From Ilumatobacteraceae bacterium (lineage in GTDB: Bacteria > Actinomycetota > Acidimicrobiia > Acidimicrobiales > Ilumatobacteraceae): 36,913 bases of DNA. The DNA is taken from assembly GCA_023257035.1 (NCBI GenBank), contig JALRDI010000103.1, positions 1 through 36,913 of the forward strand, written 5' to 3'. Under the pieces are notes generated by a model, which searched no databases, had not been told where the DNA came from, and saw nothing but the letters and a program-made list of their open reading frames with translations. Below are positions 8,806 to 16,221 of the stretch, in pieces. How positions within the stretch are numbered: the first letter of the stretch is position 1; every line of letters begins with the position of its first letter. Position numbers and translations under genes: made by a program.

Positions 8806-8811
8806 GACTTG

Positions 8812-8817
8812 ACCCTA
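8812..8817 (-). promoter_or_regulatory. -10 box TAGGGT of a leaderless promoter
   Basis: On the minus strand TAGGGT lies 6 nt before the GTG start of the DUF151 gene, with no Shine-Dalgarno. It gives the nuclease gene a promoter separate from the upstream gcvH operon. Confidence 0.5.
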
Positions 8818-8848
8818 CAACAGCCCGTCAGACGACCGCTCGTTCGGC

Positions 8849-9640
8849 CTACTCAAAGAGTTGCTGTAACCCAAAATTCAGAAGCGCCGAGCGAAGTTTT
8901 GCCCCAGCCTCTGTGATCTCGTTCGCCTGATCTCGAGCTTTGACTCGAGTCGTGCTGTCTCGCTGACGAATTTGGTGCGCAAGTAATTGTTCAATCAGAG
9001 AAAGCTCACGTTCGGCGGTGGTTCTCCAATTGCGAAGATGCCGAGCATCGATTCCGTGCCGAAGGAGAATTCTTGCGGACCCTCCGATGGCAACTTCGTG
9101 CTCAGAGTAAAAGTTGTGTGGTTGACGACGAGGCGAAATGATGCCGTAGGACTCGAGCTCGGTCACTTCTTGTTCAGTGAGTCCAGTCATCGACCGGAAC
9201 TCGGAGCGATCGAGTTGAACTCCTGAGCCGATCGCGGTGACATTGCTTTCCGGCCGTGACGACGGTGTTTGCAATGGCGACGGTCGATGAGAGCGAGCCG
9301 AGGGATGCTGTTGCGAGTCCACCGTCTCGGCGGTCACGGGTGGCCGTTCGATCCCGAGCGGACGTGAAATCTCTTTAGAGGGATCGATCTCTCCGGAATC
9401 GATCCGATCTTTAATCACTCTGAGCGGGAGATAGTTCTCCCGCTGTTCGCTCAGAATGACGCGTAACAGTTCAACATCAAGGTCGTGAAACTTTCGATAT
9501 CCCGAAGTTGTTCGTTCAGGATTGATGAGTCCTTGGCTCTCTAGAAATCTGATCTTCGAAATCGTGACCTCAGGAAACTCCTCAACAAGGAGCCCCAGAA
9601 CCTCTCCTATTGAGAGGTAGTCAGATTCTGTCTCAGCCAT
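8849..9640 (-). CDS. MerR-family regulator, FtsR/Rv1828-like
   Basis: The 263-residue protein begins MAETESDYLSIGEVLGLLVEEFPEVTISKIRFLESQGLI, an N-terminal MerR winged helix, followed by RTTSGYRKFHDLDVELLRVIL. A Ser/Pro-rich linker (about residues 95-140) leads to a second winged-helix-like module, MTGLTEQEVTELESYGII with YSEHEVAIGGSARILLRHGIDARHL. This two-module layout is that of Rv1828 and corynebacterial FtsR, a regulator linked to ftsZ expression. The ATG lies inside the end of the FHA gene, overlapping it by 8 nt, so translation is coupled. An in-frame extension upstream to 9826 lies within the FHA gene in another frame and is rejected. Target genes are unknown here. Confidence 0.88.
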   Translation of the reverse strand: MAETESDYLSIGEVLGLLVEEFPEVTISKIRFLESQGLINPERTTSGYRKFHDLDVELLRVILSEQRENYLPLRVIKDRIDSGEIDPSKEISRPLGIERPPVTAETVDSQQHPSARSHRPSPLQTPSSRPESNVTAIGSGVQLDRSEFRSMTGLTEQEVTELESYGIISPRRQPHNFYSEHEVAIGGSARILLRHGIDARHLRNWRTTAERELSLIEQLLAHQIRQRDSTTRVKARDQANEITEAGAKLRSALLNFGLQQLFE

Positions 9641-10118
9641 CCGACCGCTCGAAGAACACCAAACGGAACTTGCCGATTTGGACTTCGTCGCCATGTCGTA
9701 GCACGCTTGCCTCGATACGTTGCTGGTTGACGTAGGTGCCGTTGAGCGACCCAGAGTCGAGCACTTCATATTCGGCGTCGCGGCGAACAATTGCGGCATG
9801 GCGACGGGAAACCGTGATGTCGTCAAGCACGATTTCTGAGTCGGGGTGGCGCCCGATGCGTGTTGTCTCCGATTCGAGGCTGTAGCGCATTCCTGCGAGC
9901 CCCCCAGATCTCACAATGAGAACACCTACACCTTGCGAGAGTTCTCCAATGTTGACAGAGATGTCGTCTCCTGAACCAGGAGCATCTTGCAACGGATCGA
10001 CCGTCATCAACGTGATGGTGCGATCATCGAGTACGTCAAGTGGATCGCCACAACTCGAACAGAAGTTGCTCCCTGGCGGGTTCCGATGCCCGCACTGATT
10101 ACAGAACACGTACGACAT
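9633..10118 (-). CDS. FHA-domain signalling protein with N-terminal zinc ribbon (GarA-like)
   Basis: This protein of about 161 residues has a zinc ribbon at the N-terminus (C6-x2-C9 ... C20-x2-C23) and a C-terminal FHA domain with GRHPDSEIVLDD, TVSRRHAAIV and SGSLNGTYVN, ending VQIGKFRLVFF as in mycobacterial GarA. GarA binds TCA-cycle and glutamate enzymes and is switched off when a kinase phosphorylates an N-terminal Thr pair. Here the ETTS motif is absent; a Thr-rich stretch RTITLMT (about residues 33-39) lies between ribbon and FHA domain and may be the counterpart. The ATG at 10118 follows AGGGGAG at about 8 nt. A GTG at 10127 overlapping the gcvH stop is the alternative. Confidence 0.88.
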   Translation of the reverse strand: MSYVFCNQCGHRNPPGSNFCSSCGDPLDVLDDRTITLMTVDPLQDAPGSGDDISVNIGELSQGVGVLIVRSGGLAGMRYSLESETTRIGRHPDSEIVLDDITVSRRHAAIVRRDAEYEVLDSGSLNGTYVNQQRIEASVLRHGDEVQIGKFRLVFFERSDG

Positions 10119-10123
10119 TGAGG

Positions 10124-10507
10124 TCACTCCCCTGTCAATTCTCGATATGCGTCAGCTGTGAGCAGTTGATCAATCATCGACGGGTCGTCGATCCTGATTT
10201 CGATCATCCACCCCTCGCCGTAGGGATCGGAGTTCAGTAGCGAAGGGTCATCTTGAACGGCAGAGTTCACCCCAACCACGACACCAGCGAGCGGGGTGTA
10301 AATCTCGGAAACAGACTTCGTGCTTTCAACCTCACCGCACATTGCCCCACCATCGAAGCGGGCATCGACGTCTGGGAGGTCAACAAAAACCACGTCGCCA
10401 AGAGCGTCTTGGGCGTAATCAGTGATGCCGATGCGAACCGTGCCATCGTCATTAGAGGCGACCCATTCGTGGTCTGCCGAGTACTTGAGGTGGCTGGGAA
10501 TCTCCAT
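10124..10507 (-). CDS. gcvH: Glycine cleavage system H protein
   Basis: The 127-residue lipoyl carrier protein shuttles the aminomethyl group between GcvP, GcvT and the L-protein. It shows KYSADHEWV, GITDYAQDALGDVVFVDLP and the lipoylation site ESTKSVSEIY with K64, then the typical C-terminal NSDPYGEGWMIEI. Length is normal for the family. It starts at ATG 10507 with TACCGT 7 nt upstream, so it has its own leaderless promoter and heads a unit with the FHA and ftsR-like genes. No glycine riboswitch lies in the 53-nt gap before it. Confidence 0.97.
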   Translation of the reverse strand: MEIPSHLKYSADHEWVASNDDGTVRIGITDYAQDALGDVVFVDLPDVDARFDGGAMCGEVESTKSVSEIYTPLAGVVVGVNSAVQDDPSLLNSDPYGEGWMIEIRIDDPSMIDQLLTADAYRELTGE

Positions 10508-10514
10508 AGAACTA

Positions 10515-10520
10515 ACGGTA
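10515..10520 (-). promoter_or_regulatory. -10 box TACCGT of the gcvH leaderless promoter
   Basis: TACCGT on the minus strand ends 7 nt before the gcvH ATG; there is no ribosome-binding site in the short gap. Confidence 0.5.
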
Positions 10521-10560
10521 GCGGTTTTCGCGAACTCGGGGAACGGCTAGTCAGTGAATT

Positions 10561-11169
10561 TCAGGTCTGTAGTCGAGCATTTCGGACACCCTGAACCACC
10601 AGTGGAACGTAGGCACATGCGGTGTACACGCTGAGAACAATTCCTGGTATTCCCAGGATCCATGATGCAACCGTGAAGGCTGACGCAATAGGCATACCGC
10701 TCTCGCCCATGAGGAATCCTGGGAATGTGAACATCAACAGGAAGGCAGCGGTCTTGCCCCACCACGTAACATCAAAGCGTTCCATTTTGAAGACAAATGT
10801 CGCTACCAGCATCATGGCAGCGACGAGGACCTCTCGAATGAGAACAATGAGGGCGAACCATAATGGTGCCGAACCGTCGATGATGAGGGCAACAATTCCG
10901 ACGAAAAACAGAATCCTGTCGACGGTGGGGTCAAAAATCTTTCCAAATTCACTGGTCTGATTCAGCCGGCGGGCAAGGAACCCGTCGACCCAATCAGTTG
11001 CTCCAATACTCCCGAGTAGCCATGCAGCTGCGTGCTGATTATCGAGCCCGAAGAGCACCCAGAGGAAGACAGGAAGACAGAGCAGACGTATGAGCGTCAC
11101 CGCATTCGGAATCGTAACGAGACCATCGAACATGCTGACTTTGGTTGGATGCGTCTGGTTGGTACTCAT
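10561..11169 (-). CDS. CDP-alcohol phosphatidyltransferase (PgsA/PgsA2-like)
   Basis: This 202-residue integral membrane enzyme carries the full CDP-alcohol transferase signature, D-x2-DG-x2-AR-x8-G-x3-D-x3-D, in the segment DWVDGFLARRLNQ then TSEFGKIFDPTVDR (about residues 59-84). Several hydrophobic helices flank it (for example LLCLPVFLWVLFGL and FALIVLIREVLVAAMMLVA). The family joins a CDP-diacylglycerol to an alcohol such as glycerol-3-phosphate, inositol phosphate or another polar head group, at the inner membrane. Position next to gcvH matches mycobacterial pgsA2. The alcohol acceptor cannot be read from sequence. The gene is divergent from the HIT gene across a 118-nt gap. Confidence 0.92.
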   Translation of the reverse strand: MSTNQTHPTKVSMFDGLVTIPNAVTLIRLLCLPVFLWVLFGLDNQHAAAWLLGSIGATDWVDGFLARRLNQTSEFGKIFDPTVDRILFFVGIVALIIDGSAPLWFALIVLIREVLVAAMMLVATFVFKMERFDVTWWGKTAAFLLMFTFPGFLMGESGMPIASAFTVASWILGIPGIVLSVYTACAYVPLVVQGVRNARLQT

Positions 11170-11275
11170 TGTTGTTCGTGGTTCTGACGGGGCGATCAGG
11201 TAATCCCGATGTTAGGTGACGGCACGGTGCTGCGGATGTCTCTCGTCACCTTCGTTTCGGTCGGCCTAGTCGTTC

Positions 11276-11281
11276 TATGGT
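11276..11281 (+). promoter_or_regulatory. -10 box TATGGT of a leaderless promoter
   Basis: TATGGT lies 6 nt before the ATG at 11288, with no Shine-Dalgarno in between. It should drive the HIT and beta-lactamase-like pair. Confidence 0.5.
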
Positions 11282-11287
11282 GTCGGG

Positions 11288-11713
11288 ATGCCGACAATCT
11301 TCACTCGTATTATCGATGGCGAAATCCCGGGGACCTTCATCTGGCGTGATGAGAAATGCGTCGGATTCATGTCGATCAATCCAATGTCATTCGGGCATGC
11401 ACTCGTAGTGCCAATTCGTGAGGTCGACCACTGGGTTGATCTTGAACCCGACATTGCCCAACATTTGTTTGATGTCGCCTATCGCATCTCGAAGGCTCAG
11501 CAAGCGGCATTCAGTCCGGAGCGTATTGGCCTCATCATTGCGGGATACGAAGTCCCCCACACGCACATACACGTGTTGCCGACGAATCAAATGTCAGATC
11601 TCTCGTTTTCGAACGCGGCAAGTTCTGTCGACCGAGACGACTTGGAGCGGGCGGCAGATGCCATCCATCAGCAACTTGTTGCCCAGGGTGAAGAGACTGG
11701 TATCACACGATGA
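11288..11713 (+). CDS. HIT-family nucleotide-binding hydrolase
   Basis: The 141-residue protein belongs to the histidine triad family, with IFTRIIDGEIPG at the N-terminus, NPMSFGHALVVP and the catalytic triad H91-x-H93-x-H95 in VPHTHIHVLP. HIT hydrolases split nucleoside phosphoramidates or dinucleoside polyphosphates; the natural substrate is usually unknown. Length is normal. The gene overlaps the following hydrolase by ATGA (4 nt), so the two are translationally coupled. Confidence 0.94.
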   Translation: MPTIFTRIIDGEIPGTFIWRDEKCVGFMSINPMSFGHALVVPIREVDHWVDLEPDIAQHLFDVAYRISKAQQAAFSPERIGLIIAGYEVPHTHIHVLPTNQMSDLSFSNAASSVDRDDLERAADAIHQQLVAQGEETGITR

Positions 11714-12912
11714 ATCACGGATTTGACCCCGCTCGACTCACCCGAATTGACTCGCATTTTCAGCGTTACGTCGACGATGGTCGGCTGGCGGGTTGGCAGG
11801 TGATGGTTGCACGACATGGAGAGCTTGCCCACCATTCGACTTGCGGCGTTCGTGATCTCGACAGCGGCATCCCCTTTGCGGATGACACGGTCGTTCGCCT
11901 CTATTCAATGACGAAGCCATTGACCACGATTGCCGCGATGCAATTGGTTGAGGAAGGGATCATTCAGTTGAAGGATCCCGTTTCGAAGTTCATCCCGTCA
12001 TTCGCGAACACTCAGGTGTACCGCTCGGGATCTATCCAGAAGCCAATGACCGAGCCGCAGACACTCCCGATGCTGGTGTGGCACCTCATGACCCACATGT
12101 CGGGATTGACCTATGGGTTCCATAACACCCATCCGGTCGATGCGATGTATCGAAATCATGGATTTGAATGGGGGCAGCCAGAAGACCTCGATCTCGCTGC
12201 CTGCTGCGACAAATGGGCGGAGCTCCCACTCGTGTTTCAGCCCGGTACCGAATGGAACTACGGCGTTTCCACTGACGTGCTCGGTCGAGTGGTCGAGGTG
12301 GCATCGGGTATGAACCTTGAGCAGTACTTCCAAGAGCGCATCCTTGGTCCTCTCGGCATGGTGGATACGAGCTTCTTCATTGACGATGACGACCGAAAGT
12401 CGAGACTGGCTGAGTTGTATATCCCGCATCCTGAAACAGGCTCGGCATTCAAAGCCCCAGAGTTTCTCTTGCGGCCAGACCGGCCGACGATGTTGTCGGG
12501 CGGAGGCGGTTTGTATGGCACCGCTGCCGATTACCTCCGGTTTTGCCAGATGATCTTGAATGGCGGAGTACTTGACGGCGAACGGATTATCGGTCGGCAC
12601 ACTCTGGAGTACATGGGGAAGAACCACCTCCCTGGGAATGTGGATCTTGAGGCGATTGGGCGTCCGCTGTTTGCAGAATCAGCATTCGTCGGTGTCGGAT
12701 TCGGTCTCGGATTTTCTGTCGTTATTGATGCGGCCGAGAGCAAGGTTCCAAGCACCAATGGCGAAATGGCCTGGGGAGGTGCAGCGAGCACTGCCTTCTG
12801 GGTGGACCCCGCCGAGGACATCGCTGTGGTGTTCCTCACGCAACTGATGCCGTCGAGCACGCATCCAATACGCCCCGAACTGAAGCAGCTGGTGTACCAG
12901 GCGCTTGTCTGA
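11710..12912 (+). CDS. Serine hydrolase of the beta-lactamase (class C / family VIII esterase) fold
   Basis: This 400-residue protein has the PF00144 active-site motifs: S66-M-T-K69 in LYSMTKPLTT, and Y184 in WNYGVSTDVLGR (the YxN-type position reads Y-G-V). It also has the family words LMTHMSGLTYGF, QPGTEW and LSGGGGLYGTAADYLRFCQM. No signal peptide is evident, so it is probably cytoplasmic. Family VIII members with YxV/YxS are usually esterases of small acyl esters rather than beta-lactamases. It is coupled to the HIT gene. It ends 16 nt from the convergent yedK-like gene. The substrate is unknown. Confidence 0.88.
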   Translation: MNHGFDPARLTRIDSHFQRYVDDGRLAGWQVMVARHGELAHHSTCGVRDLDSGIPFADDTVVRLYSMTKPLTTIAAMQLVEEGIIQLKDPVSKFIPSFANTQVYRSGSIQKPMTEPQTLPMLVWHLMTHMSGLTYGFHNTHPVDAMYRNHGFEWGQPEDLDLAACCDKWAELPLVFQPGTEWNYGVSTDVLGRVVEVASGMNLEQYFQERILGPLGMVDTSFFIDDDDRKSRLAELYIPHPETGSAFKAPEFLLRPDRPTMLSGGGGLYGTAADYLRFCQMILNGGVLDGERIIGRHTLEYMGKNHLPGNVDLEAIGRPLFAESAFVGVGFGLGFSVVIDAAESKVPSTNGEMAWGGAASTAFWVDPAEDIAVVFLTQLMPSSTHPIRPELKQLVYQALV

Positions 12913-12928
12913 GGACGACCTGACACCG

Positions 12929-13663
12929 TTAGAACAGTGTTGACGGCCTGTCGTTGACCTCGTCGAGGAGATGAACCCCCTCGTTACGGGCATTGTTGAC
13001 ATCTGTGCTGACGACGCGTTCATGCAGCACATGATCTGCGCAGGGGCGAAGTAGCTCAGAGAGTTCGGCTTCGGCGTCTTCCTTGGTGGCGGTGAGCCAA
13101 TGCTCGATGTCATCTGTTTCGAGAATCACTGGCATCCGGTGGTGAATCGGTTCCATGGTCTTGTTTGCCGAAGTTGTTAACAGGCAGACGGTTGATCGCT
13201 GGTCTGATCCTTCGAGTGGGTTCTGCCACTGTGAGGAGATCCCTGCCAACAGCATTGGTTCGCCGTCTCGGCGCGAGAAGTAATGAGGCTCCTTCAACGG
13301 CCTTCCAGATGATCCGCGAGGTCCATCTTTGCGAGCGGGCGACCACTCATAAAACCCTTCGACAGGAACGATGACTCGGGAGGATCGGATTGCCGACTTA
13401 AATGATGGCTTCTCCCACACGGTCTCGGAACGGGCGTTTGAAAGTTTCTGTCCGATTGAAGGGTCCTTTGCCCACGATGGGATTAATCCCCAAATTGACG
13501 ACGCCAACACCCGCTGATCGTTGTCTTCGTCGAGCACGGTGACGCTCGCAGATGGCGCGATGTTGAATCTCGCAGGTGAAGAACTGACCGTGTCATCGAC
13601 AACGGCGTCAAGAAATGAGGCGAGCTCGTGTGGTGGCCGAGCTTGCACGAACCTGCCACACAT
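12929..13663 (-). CDS. SOS response-associated peptidase, abasic-site DNA-protein cross-linking protein (YedK/HMCES)
   Basis: The 244-residue SRAP protein begins MCGRFV, where Cys2 becomes the N-terminal residue that forms a thiazolidine link with abasic sites in single-stranded DNA. Other conserved pieces are RFNIAPSASVTVL, WGLIPSWA, NARSETVWEKPSFKSAI with RVIVPVEGFYEW (catalytic Glu), and HHRMPVILE (catalytic His). All key residues are present and length is normal. It lies 3 nt after the SMP-30 gene and probably shares its transcript, which is an unexpected setting for a DNA-damage protein. No LexA-type operator is evident. Confidence 0.95.
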   Translation of the reverse strand: MCGRFVQARPPHELASFLDAVVDDTVSSSPARFNIAPSASVTVLDEDNDQRVLASSIWGLIPSWAKDPSIGQKLSNARSETVWEKPSFKSAIRSSRVIVPVEGFYEWSPARKDGPRGSSGRPLKEPHYFSRRDGEPMLLAGISSQWQNPLEGSDQRSTVCLLTTSANKTMEPIHHRMPVILETDDIEHWLTATKEDAEAELSELLRPCADHVLHERVVSTDVNNARNEGVHLLDEVNDRPSTLF

Positions 13664-13666
13664 GCG

Positions 13667-14515
13667 TTACGGCCAGCCCGCCCCTGGAACTGCGACTTCT
13701 GCCGTTTCGATTCGACCGGTCGTTGTTCCATCGACACGAGAAGGGTGAGTGCCTTTCGAGGTGAGCACATACAAGGTGGTGCCGTGAGCGCCTCCGAGCA
13801 TGCAGGCAACAGCGGACTGCTCCGTGGAGATTTCATCAACCACTTCCCCACCCTCACGCACTCGTACCACTTTCTTGTGAACTGGGTCAGCAAACCAGAT
13901 TGCACCCTCGGCGTCGAGGCAGCATCCATCGGGAATGAGTTCGCCTAGGTCAGCCCACACCCGATGATCCACCGCCATTCCGTCATTATCAATGCGATAT
14001 GCCGAGTATCGCCGCCCATACGACTCACCAACAATGAGTGTTGAACCATCTGGGGTGATGACAGCTCCGTTCGGGAACATCAATTCCTTGTCGCCGGTTC
14101 GCACGGTGCCATCAGGACTGACAACGACGAGATGGGCCGCCTGTGGTTCAACCGGTGGATCGGCATGTAAGTCAAAGCCGAAAATTGAGACATACGCAGT
14201 TCCATCCGGCCCGACAACCATGTCGTTGCAGTCGTGTTCTGATACATCCGAGAGATCAGCGTGCACCGTTGTCGTGGAGCCGTCATAGCGCAAGATTTTG
14301 TGATCGCTCATCGATACAACGAGTAGGTCTCCATTCGGCAACCATCCGAGCCCGGAAGGCCGAGCCTCGACGGTGAGCACTCGCTCTTCGGTGCCGTCTG
14401 TATCCAAGGTGAATACCCCGTGGCGGAAAAAGTCGCTAAACCACAACTTTCCGTCGTGCCACCGGGGTCCCTCTCCGAATTCAAGCCCCGTGTGAATGAT
14501 GGTGGTTGTCTTCAT
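13667..14515 (-). CDS. SMP-30/gluconolactonase-family lactone hydrolase
   Basis: This 282-residue six-bladed beta-propeller starts with LEFGEGPRWHDGKLWFSDF, where the Glu is a metal ligand. It continues with RPSGLGWLPNGDLLV, the metal-binding Asn/Asp segment HDCNDMVVGPDGTAYVS, FPNGAVITPDGSTLIVGES and IPDGCCLDAEGAIWFAD. Enzymes of this family open sugar or other lactones with a divalent metal. It follows the TauD-like gene by 20 nt and precedes yedK by 3 nt. A weak AGAAAGA lies before the ATG. Its substrate may be linked to the product of the TauD-like dioxygenase, but nothing in the sequence proves this. Confidence 0.88.
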   Translation of the reverse strand: MKTTTIIHTGLEFGEGPRWHDGKLWFSDFFRHGVFTLDTDGTEERVLTVEARPSGLGWLPNGDLLVVSMSDHKILRYDGSTTTVHADLSDVSEHDCNDMVVGPDGTAYVSIFGFDLHADPPVEPQAAHLVVVSPDGTVRTGDKELMFPNGAVITPDGSTLIVGESYGRRYSAYRIDNDGMAVDHRVWADLGELIPDGCCLDAEGAIWFADPVHKKVVRVREGGEVVDEISTEQSAVACMLGGAHGTTLYVLTSKGTHPSRVDGTTTGRIETAEVAVPGAGWP

Positions 14516-14535
14516 CTGTTGTCTTTCTCTGTGAA

Positions 14536-15375
14536 CTATTTCGGTGTGTCGCCAGCCAATGTGATTCGCATCATCTCACGGCGATGCCCGAAATAGTCAT
14601 CGATCGCGTAATGCTGGACACAACGGTTGTCCCACATCGTGAGGGTGCCTTGTTGCCATCGAACACGGCATGTGAAATCAATTCTCCGGCAATGCGAAAA
14701 CAGGAAGTCGAGAATTGGCTTTGCCTCTGCGTCATGAAGTCCGTCGATCCCGACCGTGTAGACCTCGTTGACGAACAGTGATTTTCGTCCAGTGTCGGGA
14801 TGGGTCCTTACAAGCGGGTGGAGTCGTGTCTCCAGTGCGGTTTCATCACCAATGATTTCCATTGAACGACGATCATCGCGCTGTCCAAACGTTCCCTTCG
14901 GCCCATAGGAGCGTCGCGCTGAATGCACGCCTTGCAGATTGGCAAGGAGTTGCTTCATTCCATCTGAGAGGGCGTCATAGGCCTTCTCTTGCTGAATAAA
15001 AGCAGTGTCGCCACCTGCGGGCGGAATATCGATTCCATAGAGCAGAGTTGCGCTCGGAGGTTGCGCTTGAAAACTCCAGTCACTATGCCAGCCACTTCCA
15101 AAAAGTGGCCCTGCTTCGTCGGCTTCACGAAGCAGTCGAAGCACATTTGGGTGTCCGTCAACTGGGGTGATGTAGGGAGTGTCACCAAACGAACCCAACT
15201 GAAGTGCAAACGCCTCAAACGTGTCGATCGTGAGAACCTGATCGCGAATAGCGAGAACGGAATACTCGCCGAAGGCGGAGCGTAAGTCAGTGAGTTCAGA
15301 ATCACTGAGCGGACGAGAGATATCAATGTCGGTCACATCTGCACCGAACCTGCCAGTCAAGGGTGTTACTCGCAT
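14536..15375 (-). CDS. TauD/TfdA-family Fe(II)/2-oxoglutarate-dependent dioxygenase
   Basis: This 279-residue enzyme has the two-His-one-carboxylate iron site H97-x-D99 (GWHSDWSF) and H255 (CVQHYAIDDY), plus the 2-oxoglutarate-binding arginines in HRREMMRITL (R266/R270). The N-terminus MRVTPLTGRFGADVTDIDI matches the TauD start, so ATG 15375 is chosen over a longer frame reaching 15504. A TACCGT box 6 nt upstream supports this. Family members hydroxylate taurine, aryloxyalkanoates, sulfate esters and similar compounds. The gene heads an apparent operon with the SMP-30 lactonase and yedK. Substrate unknown. Confidence 0.92.
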   Translation of the reverse strand: MRVTPLTGRFGADVTDIDISRPLSDSELTDLRSAFGEYSVLAIRDQVLTIDTFEAFALQLGSFGDTPYITPVDGHPNVLRLLREADEAGPLFGSGWHSDWSFQAQPPSATLLYGIDIPPAGGDTAFIQQEKAYDALSDGMKQLLANLQGVHSARRSYGPKGTFGQRDDRRSMEIIGDETALETRLHPLVRTHPDTGRKSLFVNEVYTVGIDGLHDAEAKPILDFLFSHCRRIDFTCRVRWQQGTLTMWDNRCVQHYAIDDYFGHRREMMRITLAGDTPK

Positions 15376-15381
15376 GACTGA

Positions 15382-15387
15382 ACGGTA
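15382..15387 (-). promoter_or_regulatory. -10 box TACCGT of the TauD-like operon
   Basis: TACCGT on the minus strand lies 6 nt before ATG 15375. It fixes the start of the dioxygenase and shares the 79-nt intergenic region with the divergent phosphatase promoter. Confidence 0.5.
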
Positions 15388-15442
15388 GCCCACGAGTCGA
15401 GAGCGAGGTTCGTCGGGAAGAACTAACGATGCGTCAGGCGAA

Positions 15443-15448
15443 TAGAGT
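15443..15448 (+). promoter_or_regulatory. -10 box TAGAGT of a leaderless promoter
   Basis: TAGAGT lies 6 nt before the ATG at 15455, with no Shine-Dalgarno. Confidence 0.5.
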
Positions 15449-15454
15449 GCCGAC

Positions 15455-16078
15455 ATGGAGCTTCTCCTGATCCGGCACGCCCTTCCAATTCGCCGCGAAG
15501 TCATCGAAGGGGCCGCTGATCCTCCCTTATCAGTCGACGGTGAACGTCAGGCGCAGTTGCTTGCTGGCTACCTCGGTTCTGAGCAGATTGACGCTGTATA
15601 CGCAAGCCCATTGCGTCGAGCAGTCCAGACTGCGGAGCCGCTATGTCGTCAGATTGGTCTCGAAATGGTGCTGGATGCAGGAATTGCTGAATTCGATCAG
15701 CATTCCTCTGAATACATTCCAGTTGAGGAATTACAGGCGTCAGGTGATCCGCGATTGAAGGAATTTCTTCTCGGAGAGGGGGACGAGTTCGACGATCGCG
15801 ATGAGTTTCGCGAGCGGGTGTTTGCATCGATAACACAGATCATTTCTCAACATGGTGGTGAGCGAGTAGCAGTTGTGTGCCACGGCGGCGTGATAAATAG
15901 CTACGCCGGCGATGTCCTCGGTCTCGATGTCGAGGGACCAGGATTCTTCTACCCCAACTACACCTCGATCACGCGAATTGCTGCATCCCGTTCGGGTGTG
16001 CGATCGATTGTGACGCTGAACGAAACGTCTCATCTGCGCAATACCGGGCTTCCGATGGGGCTCTTTCAACACGGTTGA
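15455..16078 (+). CDS. Histidine phosphatase (phosphoglycerate mutase-like) family protein
   Basis: The 207-residue protein starts MELLLIRHALPIRRE, with the catalytic R7-H8 pair (RHA in place of the more common RHG). It continues with PPLSVDGERQAQLLAGYL, VYASPLRRAVQTAEPL and the second catalytic His in VAVVCHGGVINSY. Family members are phosphomonoesterases or mutases acting on sugar phosphates, nucleotides or proteins. Length is normal. It stands alone between a divergent dioxygenase and a convergent tRNA gene, and an inverted repeat overlaps its stop. Substrate unknown. Confidence 0.9.
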   Translation: MELLLIRHALPIRREVIEGAADPPLSVDGERQAQLLAGYLGSEQIDAVYASPLRRAVQTAEPLCRQIGLEMVLDAGIAEFDQHSSEYIPVEELQASGDPRLKEFLLGEGDEFDDRDEFRERVFASITQIISQHGGERVAVVCHGGVINSYAGDVLGLDVEGPGFFYPNYTSITRIAASRSGVRSIVTLNETSHLRNTGLPMGLFQHG

Positions 16079-16096
16079 CTCGTATTAGCGAGTCAA
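16075..16096. terminator. Perfect inverted repeat overlapping the phosphatase stop codon
   Basis: TTGACTCG (16075-16082) and CGAGTCAA (16089-16096) form an 8-bp stem with a 6-nt loop. The left arm contains the TGA stop of the phosphatase. It lies between two convergent units, the phosphatase and tRNA-Pro, so it could end transcription from both sides. No T-tract is seen. Confidence 0.5.
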
Positions 16097-16106
16097 CACT
16101 GCGAAA

Positions 16107-16184
16107 TGGTCGGGCTGGCGAGATTCGAACTCGCGACCTCTTGTCCCCCAGACAAGCGCGCTAACCAAGCTGCGCCACAGCCCG
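16107..16184 (-). tRNA. tRNA-Pro (GGG anticodon)
   Basis: The minus strand folds as a full cloverleaf. The 7-bp acceptor is CGGGCTG with CAGCCCG, the D arm is GCGC-AGCTTGGTTA-GCGC, and the anticodon stem is CTTGT with ACAAG around the loop CTGGGGG, giving anticodon GGG. The T arm is GCGAG-TTCGAAT-CTCGC. The discriminator is A and the CCA end is encoded (16107-16109). It lies just downstream of the der operon and may be read from it. Confidence 0.97.
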
Positions 16185-16221
16185 TAACTGTGCCTCGGAT
16201 GCTAACGGTTGGCGAGGCTGT

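Noticed and set aside
15376-15504. N-terminal extension of the TauD-like gene
   Set aside because: The added residues do not match the TauD family, they overlap the divergent promoter and the start of the phosphatase gene, and ATG 15375 has a TACCGT box 6 nt upstream.
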